From Pseudoips prasinana (taxonomy: Eukaryota; Arthropoda; Insecta; Lepidoptera; Nolidae): a stretch of DNA of 64,000 nucleotides. The notes under the pieces are model-generated. The model was not told the DNA's origin. It did no database searches and saw only the letters and a program-made list of their open reading frames with translations. A program made the translations under genes and the position numbers. Shown here one piece after another: positions 51,623 to 62,025 of the stretch. The stretch spans positions 5,027,001-5,091,000 of the forward strand of contig OX621264.1 of assembly GCA_951640165.1 (NCBI GenBank), in the 5' to 3' direction. The first letter of the stretch is position 1; each line of letters opens with the position of its first letter.

Positions 51623-52900
51623 CTGCTCCGCCCGCCCGGCCCGCCCCACCTGCCTCTCCTGCCCCACCTGCCTCACCTGCCGCACCTGCCCCGCAGACAT
51701 CCCATCTGAACGCGCACCACATCCTGAGGGCAAATTTAAAACACTTCTCTGGAGGTTACACAATTGATCTCCAAGACAACCCGCTAGGAGAGAAACCGAG
51801 GTCACACACACACCTTCAGATGATATCTCTGAAGCCAAGAAGCATCCACAACTTCTACAGAATCAAAACCATATTACTTTTAATTGGAAAATGATGACGT
51901 TACTAAGTGAGAAAGAAAAACTTCACGCTGATCTGCTAGAAGGGAAGCTGAAGTCTACCAGTCCAAACAGGTCAGATAACACACACTGTGTACCTATAGA
52001 AGATACCTCCAAAGCGTAACAGCATTTTCCACATGAACAGCATCAAATCCATATAACTTTTAATTGGAGAGTGATGACGTTAAAGTGAGAAAGAAAAACT
52101 TCACGCTGATCTGCTGGAAGACAAGCTGAAGTCTACCAGTCCAATCAGGTCAGATAACACACACTGTCTACCTATAGAAGATACCTCCAAAGCGAAATAG
52201 CATCTTCCACTTGAACAGCATCAAATCCATATGACTTTTGATTGAAGAGTAATGGCCTTACTAAGGCAGAAAGAAAAACGTCACGCTGTCCTGCTAGGGG
52301 AGATACCGAGGTCTACCTACCCAAATATCATGACCAGACTCATTGTCTACCTATAGAAGACACCTCAGAAGCCAAACAGCATCCAGCAAATCTATAAAAT
52401 TGAGTGGAAAATGGTGTCATAACTAGGTCAGGTCTACCTACTCAAACAGCATCCCCAACTTGAACAGCATCAGATCCATATGACTTTTGATTGGAGAATG
52501 GTGTCATTACTCACCACGCTGATGGGAGAGAAGAGAAGCCAAGGTCTTCATACCCAAACAGATCTTGGAGCCATTGTCTACTTATAGAAGATACCGATAA
52601 AGCTGAACAGCATCCACAACTGGAACAGCATCAGAACTAGAAAACTGTTAACTGGGGAATGGTGGCATCACTGAGGGAAGAAGAAAGAGAGTTTCATTTA
52701 ACAGGCAACTTCATTGGAAAGTGCTAAGGAAACCAGAAAATGTACTTTGAAGAAGTTGTGCAAAAATGCCTCAGTCATGAATTATGGCAAGTTTTAAGAA
52801 GTGTCTTTGGAACGGCACCTTCGTCGTAATTTATTAGTTCAATTGACAAACAAATTTAAAATATAAATATAGACACCTTTTAAGTGTCTTCAGAAGGAGG
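51623..52900 (+). repeat. Chip/Ldb 3' flank: ~179-bp degenerate tandem repeat
   Basis: After the stop comes a (CCTGC/CACCTG)-rich stretch (51640-51695), then tandem units sharing AACAGCATCAAATCCATATG, TTTTAATTGGAGAGTGATGA, GAAAGAAAAACTTCACGCTG and CTATAGAAGATACCTCCAAA. The CTTCACGCTG landmark falls at 51921, 52099 and (CGTCACGCTG) 52279, with weaker units to ~52700. The array probably lies in the 3' UTR, but no confident polyadenylation site was found close by. No open frame runs through the units. Confidence 0.75.
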
Positions 52901-53240
52901 ATCCTGACTTGTACGTGAGGCAATTTCTGCTATGGTGAAACGATTTTGCAAAAAAAGAACTATTCGTTAGGAAACCTTCAAGATGGTTACATGATGTAGC
53001 AAAACATTTAAAAAATTTTCTTATCTACCCCCATATTTTGAAATGTATTTATTAATCTCCCCCTTCCCCCCCAAGTTTAAAATTATCATGTTAAATGTCT
53101 ATCTTTGGGTGACTTACAAATCTGTACAGATATTATCTCGTTCAGTCCAGGAGTTACCGGCCAATTTAGTTGTATCAGACAACCCGGCTGGTTCCCTATA
53201 CCTCTGCGGAATGGAATATAAGCGACTTTTTGCAATGAAA
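52901..53240. other. No recognised feature
   Basis: Unassigned sequence with a short frame at 53043 that is not recognisable as a protein. Confidence 0.4.
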
Positions 53241-53245
53241 TTGTA

Positions 53246-53377
53246 CAGACGCCAGCACATCAAGCTGCCCCAATCTGTCAAATTTCCCCAATTAAAAGTG
53301 AACCTTATGCTTTTGTGATAAAGTTGAAAATCTTTAAAAGAAATTTGACAGATTTGGGTAGCTGAATGTGCTGGCCT
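53246..53377. mobile_element. 135-bp palindromic MITE (copy 3 of 3), right end damaged
   Basis: CAGACGCCAGCACATCAAGC at the left after TA (53244-53245). The right end loses the terminal GTCTG (reads GCTGGCCTACA). Confidence 0.85.
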
Positions 53378-53439
53378 ACATAGCATAATGATCTCTATGT
53401 CAATGGAGTAAGATATACAATTGTATATTACAAATAAAC

Positions 53440-53680
53440 ATCTTTGGGCAACTAATACACTGCCATCTGATCCCAAACTAGGCAGAGCCTGTACTATGAA
53501 AACCAGACGACTGATAAACATCCTTATATATTTCTAAATACAGACATAGTATAGACAAATTACACCCGAATACAGAACGTATAAAGTATTCATCACAGAA
53601 AGATTTCTCACGGGCGGGAATCGAACCCACGATCTCCGGCTTAGTGGTCAATTGCCACTAGACCAAACTTGCGTATTCTC
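53440..53680 (-). repeat. tRNA-headed SINE, reversed
   Basis: GATCCCAAACTAGGCAGAGC tail, CACCCGAATACAGAACGTAT, box-B-like GGAATCGAACCCACGATC and head remnant GCCACTAGACCAAACTTG. Related to SINE-A but with a different head. Confidence 0.7.
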
Positions 53681-54185
53681 GAGCAATTATGCCTTGGTCT
53701 GTTCATTATTCTATGGAAAGTTTCGTTGCAAAAGTTCGCTTGCATTCCATTCCGCGGCGGTGTAAATTGAACTTTAATATTACTACTTAAAGGTCAATTT
53801 ACAGCGCCATTTGAGGCAAGACAGTAGCCGCTTATATACCTAACCAACCCCCTAAAGAAATGACTAAAAATAAAAAAGATTTGATATGTTTTCGAACTGT
53901 TATTAGCAAGTTGTCCGTACGTGACGCATTGTACGTGGTAATTTGTGAACAAGTGAGAGGGGTAGTGCATTCCAATGAGGTGCGGAGTTCGATCGGTTAG
54001 TAGGTACACCTCGAATTGGAAACAAGTAATAATTAAAAGAGTTCTGTAGATACGACAATTTTTTAAGGAGTTAAAAAAGTCCTACTTTTAAATTATAAAC
54101 TTGATTGATAGAGTAAAAGAGTATAATAAAAGATTTTTATTGTTTAGCAAACTTTTAATGAAATTATATTAATCTACTATGGTAA
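53681..54185. other. No recognised feature
   Basis: AT-rich; AATAAA-type text at 54124-54129 could be a distal polyadenylation signal, but there is no support. Confidence 0.35.
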
Positions 54186-54189
54186 ATAC

Positions 54190-54330
54190 CTTGTGCCTCA
54201 TTGGTCTAGTAATCAGTAGATTTCGGGTTCGAATCCTGGGTCGGGCGGGAACGTGATTTTCTATCAGATTTATTGGATTCTTCCAAATATTTATAATTAG
54301 AAATTTATCAATATCGAGTATGATACAGTT
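54190..54330 (+). repeat. SINE-C head and start of body
   Basis: GCCTCATTGGTCTAGTAATC, GGGTTCGAATCCTGGGTCG. The body stops after TTTTCTATCAGATTTATTGG. Confidence 0.65.
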
Positions 54331-54755
54331 GGTAAATCTCTGTATACTCAAGGCTAGACTTAAAATAGCTGCATAACCTGTTTTCAATAATACCGGTTAT
54401 TTCAGCCGGTATTTTTTGGTAACCTATTAAATAGATTTTTTAAGTGGTTATCAAATATCTGGGTTGGAATAAACATGTCCCTCTTTGCAAAAATGCATGG
54501 AATGCCTGGCAACCTGGTTTAATCAGCGAGTCTGGTAATAGGGGTGTGATATACCTCTGGATGATAGTTTCACGTGGGGTGAAGGCAGAAACAAGGCGTT
54601 ATTAAGCGCCCGCGCAATTTAAATGTGTATAATAAGGAAATGAGTGAACATTATTGTAAAAAAATGATTTCTATACCTAGTGACTTTACTGTAAAATTAT
54701 TTTGGTTGAAATATTGATTCGTATTTATGCTACCTGCACACTACTCGCGAAGATC
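54331..54755. other. No recognised feature
   Basis: A short inverted pair around ATACCGGTTATTTCAGCCGG near 54390-54410. Otherwise unassigned. Confidence 0.35.
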
Positions 54756-54759
54756 CCCA

Positions 54760-54915
54760 GAGTCCGAGATCTTTCATGAGAGTTTGACATCATGAGTGTA
54801 TACTCCCAGGGAAGTTCTCGGACCAACTTGGCCAGAGTGCGTCCGAGATCTATCTTGAGAGTATGGCTATTCTCTCAGGGGAGTTCTCGGACCAAGTTCG
54901 GTCTACTTCATGCGT
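54760..54915. repeat. Two ~80-bp units with internal inverted ends
   Basis: Units at about 54763 and 54839 both start GTCCGAGATCT and end GTTCTCGGAC, with GAGAGT-rich centres. Start and end are reverse complements, so each unit can fold into a hairpin. Confidence 0.6.
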
Positions 54916-55199
54916 AGTATGCGCTTAGTATTATTGTTTATACAAAATATTAATTATAAGAGAATTATTAGGGCATAATTTTCAACCAGAATTGTTGTGA
55001 ACACCGATCTTGAGATCGTAAATGTAAATAGTGCACAATGTGTGGAGTCCATCCAATTCATTATGTGATAACGTACGTTGATATTTATATGGTTTTGAAC
55101 TTTATGATAAGCCAATAGAGTCGAAAATTACGTGGGAAATATTTTCAAGTCTTTCCACTTCCAGACACATTCAGGAATGCTCTAAATCTGCAACTTAAC
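54916..55199. other. No recognised feature
   Basis: AT-rich with no repeat or ORF recognised. Confidence 0.4.
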
Positions 55200-55309
55200 A
55201 CTTAAGCCAACCACGCTATGAACCCGGTAGACGAGTGCTGACCATGCCAGTGTTTTTTTATAGCTGCTGTGGGCAGGCAAGATCTTTCTACTAAAATATT
55301 TCGCAATAC

Positions 55310-55460
55310 CAGTCTCATCATCATCATATCAGCCGAAAGACGTCCACTGCGGGACAAAGGCCTCCCCCAAGACCTCCACAATTGCCGGTCTTGCGCTATT
55401 CGCATCCAGCAGTTTCCAACGACCCGCACAAGATCATCGGTCCATCTTGAGGCGGGCCTT
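55310..55460 (-). repeat. RTE-like LINE 3' end
   Basis: CATCATCATCATATCAGCCG, then reversed coding text for WTDDL, VVGNCWMRIAQDRQLWRS, a typical RTE C-terminus, with one frameshift near GGCCTCCCCC. Confidence 0.8.
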
Positions 55461-55640
55461 CATACTGCGATCGCCAACCCGTCTGCCAAGGATGGTGTAA
55501 CACAGAACGGTGGTACACAGAAAGACGACTGCTGCTCGTCCTCTGTATTCACTCGGGACGACTTCTTCTCCCCCCACGGGGTGAGATGGGGTGACGATAT
55601 TCTGTATGGCCGTCCAGCCACACAGAGGATGGGTAATCGC
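55461..55640. repeat. Rep-C copy
   Basis: ACTGCGATCGCCAACCCGTC, GCTGCTCGTCCTCTG, CTTCTCCCCCCACGGGGTGA. Confidence 0.5.
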
Positions 55641-55719
55641 CCATAATTCCCACTTAGCTTAACTCGTTTCAAGGACAAGGACAGCAGGCCAGTGGTACCG
55701 CAGTAAGAAAGTTTACATA

Positions 55720-55925
55720 CATACATAGACTCACGCCTGTTTCCCAGGGGGGTAGGCAGAGACAACGGATTTCCATTTGTCACGATCTTTGCACACGTCT
55801 TTTGTCTCGATTACTGTCATTATATTCTACATACATGCTCGCCGGTTTAGGGTACTTCTGACCTGCCCTTTCTTGAGAACGTCTCCGATTTGGTCAGAGA
55901 ATGTTCGACGAGGTTTAAGAAAGTT
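55720..55925 (-). repeat. RTE-like LINE 3' end (second subfamily)
   Basis: ACATACATACATAGACTCAC and reversed coding text for RRTFSDQI, LNRRACM, VVSAYP. The longest copy of this tail in the window. Confidence 0.7.
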
Positions 55926-56212
55926 TAATACCAAAAATTAAACATTTTGATGATTCGCTACGTTTATTGCAAAATGAATTGGATTGGACTCTCAATAAAT
56001 CTCATTTGAAATGGCGGAAGCAGTGGCGGGCTTGAACGATACTATTACATAAAGTTAACGCGGGCACATGGATTATGGCGACGAAAATATAAATAAATGA
56101 ATAAATATAGGCCTTTATGGATAAATTATACAGTCGCTTGTTTTATTTGTACCTCGTCCTTTCCTGGTTTTGACTGGTTTGTTGATTACACTTTGAGAAA
56201 TATAATATAATC
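55926..56212. other. No recognised feature
   Basis: AT-rich, unassigned. Confidence 0.4.
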
Positions 56213-56872
56213 CAAACTAATATTATAAATGCGAAAGTAACTCTGTCTGTCTTTCTGTCTGTCTGTCTGTCTTTGCTTCACGCCTAAACTACTGAACCTA
56301 CTAAATTTGTGTGAAATTTGGTACAGACATAGTTTGGAACTTGAGAAAGGACATAGGATAGTTTTTATTACAAAAGATAAAATAGCGCCATCTATTGGTC
56401 AAGAGTCGGCATCAATTCAGTACTGAAAATTCATCGGAAAATGTAAATAAATAGTAAAAAGGTATGAAAATATAATATAATACAACTTTTAGTACAAAGA
56501 AAATGCTCTAACTAACTAACTATAGATAATTCTATTAGTACTATATGTCGAGTTGGTGTTCGCGCAATGGTGTCGATCGTTACACGAGTTCGGTTCATGT
56601 TATTGTTTTAATTCATCGGAAAAAAGTAAATAAATAGTAAAAAGGTATCAATATAATAAAACTTTTAGTACAAAGAAAATGCCCGAACGGAGTATAGATA
56701 AATAATCCGAGTTGTCACTATGCTCGATAGATGGCGTTTTGAAGAGTTCCCTAGAATATCTTCCACATTTCATTTTTGAAGAGATCCCGCGAGATCGGGA
56801 ACTATGTGGGTACAATAAAAAATCTGCCGGAAGTCACTATTCCACGCGAATGAAGTCGCGGGCAAAAGCTAG
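56213..56872 (+). mobile_element. Lep1-like Helitron with an internal duplication
   Basis: Starts CAAACTAATATTATAAATGC with a (CTGT)n block and ends GAAGTCGCGGGCAAAAG plus CTAG before T. The interior repeats a ~182-bp segment (ATTCATCGGAAAA at 56429 and 56611; TTTTAGTACAAAGAAAATGC in both). Confidence 0.78.
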
Positions 56873-56918
56873 TCTTTGATATTTTGAGCGAAATAAAGAT
56901 TACTTACTTTAGATCAGG

Positions 56919-57408
56919 GTAGTGTTGAAAATGACTAAAGTGACTGAATTAGACTGACTGTCATTTACGGTCAAATTGGTCAAAAATGGTCATTAACTGT
57001 CAAAAACGGTCATTTTTCAGTCAAGTCAGTCAGTTTTTATTGTTGATAAATGTCTACAACTTCTAAATTGAAACAAAGAAGTGATTTTTATGACTTATAG
57101 TATTATTATATAGTGTTAATCATTTTAAATTTCTAATCATGCGTGCATTTAAGACAAAATGGCAACGTCGCAACACCTCGCGCATCGACTTTGATGTTGT
57201 CTTATCCTCTCATGATATAATAGAAAATAAAACGTTGCTTCATTTAAACATGCATATAAATTGGGTACCTATATAAATAAATAATTGGGTGGTAGTCGAG
57301 AATAGACAATAATATTTGAGTCTAATTAACTGAATTTGACAGTAAATGACCGGTCATTTAAGGTTTATGACAATTATGACAAGTCATATTCAGTCATTTT
57401 ACATCTCT
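56919..57408. mobile_element. 490-bp hAT-type MITE, 8-bp target duplication
   Basis: Flanked by AGATCAGG at 56911-56918 and 57409-57416. The ends are imperfect inverted repeats (GTGTTGAAAATGACT / AGTCATTTTACATCT). The interior is rich in GGTCA/TGACC words. No transposase. A related, uninterrupted host sequence (TTTTAGATCGGGGTCGATAA) is at 58025. Confidence 0.8.
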
Positions 57409-57536
57409 AGATCAGGGCGATAATTTCCGAAACAAAAAAATAAATAATAGTAGTATGAAATCCTTTGAAAAAGGAAGAGAATCTGATGTGAAATGTGATG
57501 AAATAGACAATAATCTTATCTTAATGAAATTATAAT

Positions 57537-58015
57537 AACGTCCAGGGACATTATTCACACATGGCCATCGGATGCCCCAATAAACAGAGCTGGTACTATG
57601 GGAACCAGATTACTGATATGTACTAGTTATTATGAAAAGAATAGTAATAATAATAATAATAATGTTTATTGTTCAAAAAAACCTTAAGCGTAAGTTACAA
57701 AATATTTTAACAGGCTAATTTAGGTCAGATTAAATGGTATAGTCATCTGTAGCCGAACTAGGCAGAGCCTGGGCTATCAGCGCCCAACCCCTCGAGTATT
57801 AAACATTTATTTTAGCCATTTAGTATCCATAGTACAAGCTCTGCTTAGCTTGAGATCATACGGCCGTGTGTGAATAGTGTGCCAGGATATTATTATTACA
57901 ACTACTTTTATTTTGATATTGACATGTTCATGCACACAAATATCCTGTCCTGGGTGGGAATCGAACCCACAACCTTCGGCGTGAAAGGCTAGTATTTACC
58001 AACCAGGTTTATTGA
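57537..58015. repeat. SINE-A pieces in mixed orientation
   Basis: 57540-57620 reversed tail; (AAT)n at 57645-57662; 57815-57900 forward tail (CATAGTACAAGCTCTGCTTA); 57925-58010 reversed head (GGAATCGAACCCACAACC). Confidence 0.65.
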
Positions 58016-58364
58016 GATTTCTCTTTTAGATCGGGGTCGATAATATCTAAAACCAAAAAAAGGATAGTAGGATGAAAACCGTTGGAAAAATAACTTAGGG
58101 TCATAAATGGTTTATCTCGATTTCCAGCAAAACTACCAGTTCTATGGAAAAATATTAAATAGCAAAGTTTATAGGTAATTCAATTCAATTCTTCTATAAT
58201 GGCTTTTGTGGATAAACGACAAACGACCACAATTTCGCCAATGTCAGGGTGTAAACAAATATCTACAATTTAGATATTGCGACTTTTGAGCATAGCTCAA
58301 ATTTTTTACCGTTTTCAAATGATTCAGCCCTTGTTTATTTAGTCAATGGCGTGCGCTGTTTTTT
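58016..58364. other. No recognised feature
   Basis: AT-rich, with the AGATCGGGGTCGATAA host-repeat text at 58030. No ORF was recognised. Confidence 0.4.
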
Positions 58365-58690
58365 AATATAATGGGAGTGGTACTAACCGTACCACTCCCA
58401 TAATATTTTTGGAACGAAGTTCCTTATCGCGCGTTGTGAAAGTGGGCTAGACGCAAAAAAATCTTACGAAAAGTTGTCACGACACTTTTTGCAGCTGTGC
58501 GTCGTGCGCATATGTTTCTCTGTCTGTCTCCTCTCTCTCTCTCTTATAGAAAGCAAGCCAGATATTTTCATTTCTATTTCGCATTGAACAGTGTGGTGTC
58601 GCGACGAATATTTATGTTGAGTGTATACAGGTTTTTTGTACCTACATAATAAATAATAAGAAATAACTTCGTTCCATTCGGGTGTCCCTT
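58365..58690. repeat. Hairpin followed by a MITE-like block
   Basis: 58371-58383 and 58389-58401 form a perfect 13-bp stem (ATGGGAGTGGTAC), extending to 19 bp with one mismatch, loop TAACC. Then GGAACGAAGTTCCTTATCGC at 58411 is mirrored by TAACTTCGTTCCATTCGGG at 58664, suggesting short inverted ends of a ~280-bp element. A CT-rich run lies at 58528-58546. Confidence 0.55.
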
Positions 58691-58985
58691 GACACCTCTC
58701 AAGTTTTTTTTTTGATAAGGCAGTGGGAATGCCTCCGCATGCCAACCGCAAAATGTGTCTACGGATGGATATGTCGGACTCGCACCGACTAAACCTAAGC
58801 CGCCGTGGACTTCTCTTGACGCCTGATGGCGGAGCCCCGGGAACGCGGGTATGCTGCTCCGGTGCTCCCCTATTGCGCCATGTCTGGGATGATACGGATG
58901 TTCGGGACACGTACCCTGGGAGGGCTCTGGATCGCCCTCCCCTATTGCCGACTCCTGCCAGTCCGGCACAGTGACTGCGCCACAA
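58690..58985 (+). repeat. GC-rich dispersed repeat
   Basis: GGGAATGCCTCCGCATGCCA, GTCGGACTCGCACCGACTAA, CCGGGAACGCGGGTATGCTG. The reverse of this occurs at 11625-11800. Overlapping ORFs on both strands are not recognisable proteins; it may be part of an R1/CR1-type LINE UTR. Confidence 0.55.
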
Positions 58986-59069
58986 ACAGATCGCTGTCAC
59001 ACCCATAATTTCATCATAAGTAGGTATAATAGAAGGTTTACCGTCCAACAAAGTGGGCACTGGGATATG

Positions 59070-59335
59070 CCATGAACGCTACGCTTGGCAGACGGGTTGG
59101 CGATCACACTATGATGGTCATAGTACCTACACACAGAGAGACGCTGCTGTCCGTTCTCTGGCATATATTCCCTTGAGACGACTTCTAAGTCCGCACGGAG
59201 ATGGCGTCGTCGTTTTTTGCCGTCAAAAAGCAGGACAAAAATGTACTTATGGCTTATGAGTACTAAAAAGGAAGCTGCTGCTCGTCCTTTGCTACCACAG
59301 GACGAGCAGCAGCTTCCTTCTGAGTACTATAATTT
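59070..59335 (+). repeat. Rep-C copy ending in a perfect 21-bp hairpin
   Basis: ACGCTTGGCAGACGGGTTGG, CATAGTACCTACACACAGAG, then the hairpin: AAGGAAGCTGCTGCTCGTCC at 59268 with its exact reverse complement at 59299-59319 and a 10-base loop. Confidence 0.7.
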
Positions 59336-59344
59336 CAAGAGATA

Positions 59345-59440
59345 ACCATCATATTCCTATCAGCCGAAAGACGTCTACTGCTGCCCCAAAGATCACCACA
59401 ATCGCCAGATTGATGCCTAATAAAACGAGAGAATTCCAAC
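59345..59440 (-). repeat. RTE-end scrap
   Basis: ATCAGCCGAAAGACGTCTAC and ATCACCACAATCGCC: the last part of the RTE C-terminus, reversed. Confidence 0.5.
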
Positions 59441-59446
59441 TCATCA

Positions 59447-60880
59447 ATTCAATTCAATTCCGTTTATTCATGAACAATTTAAATTGTGTGTGAATATTAT
59501 ATAAACATCAAACATAAAAACAATACAAATTAAAAAACAGTACAAATTAAAAAAACAGTACATAAAATTTAAAATAAGTAAATGAACATGCATAGACATT
59601 TATGATAAAAACTATTAATTATTAATCATAAAAAAATCCAAATAACATTAATGGTTTGTTTATTAATCGTTATTATTAATAAACTATTTAATTAATAACA
59701 TAGTGATTTACAAATCGTCTATAGAGTAGAGACATCTTTTCAATAGGAGTGTCTTAAGTTGTGGTTTAAATGAACTTGTGTACAGCATGTCTTTTAAGTC
59801 AATCGGTAACTTATTAAAAATTTTAACAGCCTGATAATGAGGACTATGTTTTGCAACATCAAATAGAGGCTTGAAGTTGCTGGCAAAATCTTTTCTACGC
59901 GTTTTTTCCCTTGCTAACCTCTCCTCGTATGTTTCATATTGGTATGAATATTTTTTAAAAGTGCTTAACAACACCAATATGTAGAGGCTGGGTACAGTAA
60001 GGATCCCTAGTTCTTCGAAATGTGGTCGACAGCTCTCTTGTTGGGATATACGCATAATGGTTCGAATAGCCCTTTTTTGCAAAATGAATGCCCTTTGGCA
60101 GTTGTAATTATAGCTTTTGCCCCAAAATTGGATGCTGTACCTTAATTTTGACTCTATTAGTGCGTAGTAAACCATTTTTAGATCCTTTGTACTTACTTCA
60201 TCCCTTAAAGTACGCAGAGCATAACAAGCAGACGATATAGATGAATCTAGTGCAGCTAATTCATTTTTCCAGTTTAAACATTCGTCTATATGTACGAGTA
60301 TGCCTAGAAATGTAACTTCCCTGACTGGTTCAATTTTAACTTTATTTAATTCAATATCGATACTGTCTTTGTTACGCGCTGTTGTTTTAAATAACATTAC
60401 ATTTGTTTTGTTTACGTTTATTGTCAGTTTATTTGCGGTAAACCAACGATAAAAAGCCGCTAGAGCTGTATTTACCTGAGCTCTAAGTTTTTTGATGTTG
60501 TTAGCTGCGACTACAGCATTAGTGTCATCTGCAAAAACTGTAAGTTCCATATCTGGTAAGACTTTCCCCATATAGTTGATAAGGTCATTCGTGAATAGTA
60601 TATATAGTATTGGCCCCAAAATTGATCCTTGAGGCACACCTGTGATTATATTTAACATTTGTGATTTAATTTTCCTTCTATACCCGTCCGACTGTGTATT
60701 ATTAATTTCTACAAACATTTTTCTATTACTCAAGTAGGAGACGAAGAGTTTTAATGCATTATCGCGTACGCCATAGTGTTCCATTTTTGCAATGAGTAGT
60801 TTGTGAGCAATAGTGTCAAAAGCCGAGCTTAAGTCTAAGTAAATGCCAGCAACCTTCATTTTAGAATTCATTTTATGAAT
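59447..60880 (-). mobile_element. 5'-truncated LINE with (AATTG)n tail
   Basis: The 3' end on the minus strand is ATGAATAAACGGAATTGAAT with AATTG repeats (59447-59465). The 5' end stops at an RTE-end junction near 60880. It carries one intact RT-containing frame. Confidence 0.8.
59708..60871 (-). pseudogene. LINE reverse transcriptase, C-terminal 387 codons
   Basis: Opens inside the RT: AGIYLDLSSAFDTIAHKLLI (motif A), TGVPQGSILGPILYILF (B), VFADDTNAVV (C, FADD instead of YADD) and a C-terminal domain ending FNKLPIDL. The endonuclease and the RT N-terminus are missing. The frame is intact over 1.16 kb, so the insertion is not very old. The first Met (60871) is internal to the original protein. 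Confidence 0.85.
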
Positions 60881-60884
60881 AACA

Positions 60885-61270
60885 TCATTATCATATCAGC
60901 CGAAACACGCCCACTGCTGGACAAAGGCCTCCCCCAAAGATCCCCACAATTGCCGGTCTTGCGCTATCCGCATCCAGTGATTTCCATCCACCCTTACAAG
61001 ATCATCGGTCCATCTTGTAGGGTACCTGCCCACGCTGCGTCTTCCGGTTCGTGGTCACTCGAGAACGTTTCTGCCCCAGCGGCCGTCGGCTCTACGAGCT
61101 ATGTGCCCTGCCCACTGCCACTTCAGCTAGGCAATTCTTACGGCTATGTCGGTTTCTTTGGTTTGCCTGCGGATCTCAGCATTTCTGATTCGATCTCGCA
61201 AGGAAACTCCAAGCATAGCCCTTTCCATTGCAAAGAGATATTACGACATAGGAACGTTTACGTCCCCCAC
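60885..61270 (-). repeat. RTE-like LINE 3' end, longest copy
   Basis: CATCATTATCATATCAGCCG, CCATCCACCCTTACAAGATC, CACGCTGCGTCTTCCGGTTC, GTAATTCTTACGG-type text and GCATTTCTGATTCGATCTCG. In reverse it covers about 120 RTE C-terminal codons with several lesions. Confidence 0.7.
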
Positions 61271-61316
61271 GGGATGAGAGAACCAAGCATAGAGCCAAAA
61301 ATCTCTATGAACATTG

Positions 61317-61494
61317 AAATAATAATGAAATTTATTCAGCACTTGGGTATTTACATACACTTGTACTTGTCAAGCTCACAATGTACTACATAAACACAGT
61401 TTAAAAACAGTAATTAAAGTAACAAAATATTTTGAAATAGTCCGTCCGTGCGGTCTGTTTCGTTACATATATTTTTAATATCCTTAAATAAATA
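61317..61494. repeat. Right copy of the long-range inverted repeat
   Basis: Reverse complement of 1-168: TCCGTCCGTGCGGTCTGTTT, GTACTTGTCAAGCTCAC. Confidence 0.8.
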
Positions 61495-62025
61495 ATAAAT
61501 AGCAAGTTACTAAGCTATTATTGTTACATTTAGCAATTGTATATTAAAATTAAAGAAGTGAAAACAACGAGCAGTTTGCTAGCACAAAAGGCTCTCAACC
61601 AGTAGCTTAATTTAAGCGACTAACCCCTTATGGGGTTCGGGCCTCAGCTCAGGCGGCCGTTGAAGTAAAAAGATGGAAATCGAAATGGGGGTCACTTCCA
61701 CGGGATTACCGATCACGTGTTAAGGTGGCAACGCGATCCTCGCCGCTGAGGATCCTACCCTAGCTAGCCTGTGGCTTTCTCTAGCTACCTAGGTGAACGA
61801 CCCGGAGAAGAAAGCCACAAAGAACCTCCGGGCTTGCTTTTTTCGTCTTCTTTTGCTTTTTATTTTCGTTTATTTTAATATCTTTTTTTATTTTTTTTTT
61901 GTTTTTACATTCTGATTGGCTGATATGTGGGCTAATGCACGCCCAGAACCGATGACATCAGTATATTTATTATATAAATTATTATATTATTATTATATTA
62001 TATTATTTATTATATATATTATATT
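61495..62025 (+). repeat. LINE 5' UTR-like GC block and AT-rich run
   Basis: 61620-61830 has CCTTATGGGGTTCGGGCCTC, CAGGCGGCCGTTGAAGTAAA, GGAAATCGAAATGGGGGTCA. It is followed by poly-T and (TTATTA)-rich sequence (61970-62035). It could be the 5' UTR of the LINE whose ORF2 remnant starts at 62026. That link is inference. Confidence 0.4.

Noticed and set aside
51416..51838. 140-codon minus-strand frame over Chip/Ldb exon 8
   Set aside because: It is the antisense shadow of a GC-rich exon; the + strand has splice sites and a recognised conserved domain.
55202..55429. Independent small protein on the minus strand
   Set aside because: It is the RTE LINE C-terminus (VVGNCWMRIAQDRQLWRS) running into repeat tail sequence.
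58464..59060. 198-codon minus-strand ORF
   Set aside because: It crosses the boundary between a MITE-like block and a GC-rich repeat found elsewhere in pieces; no protein family is evident.
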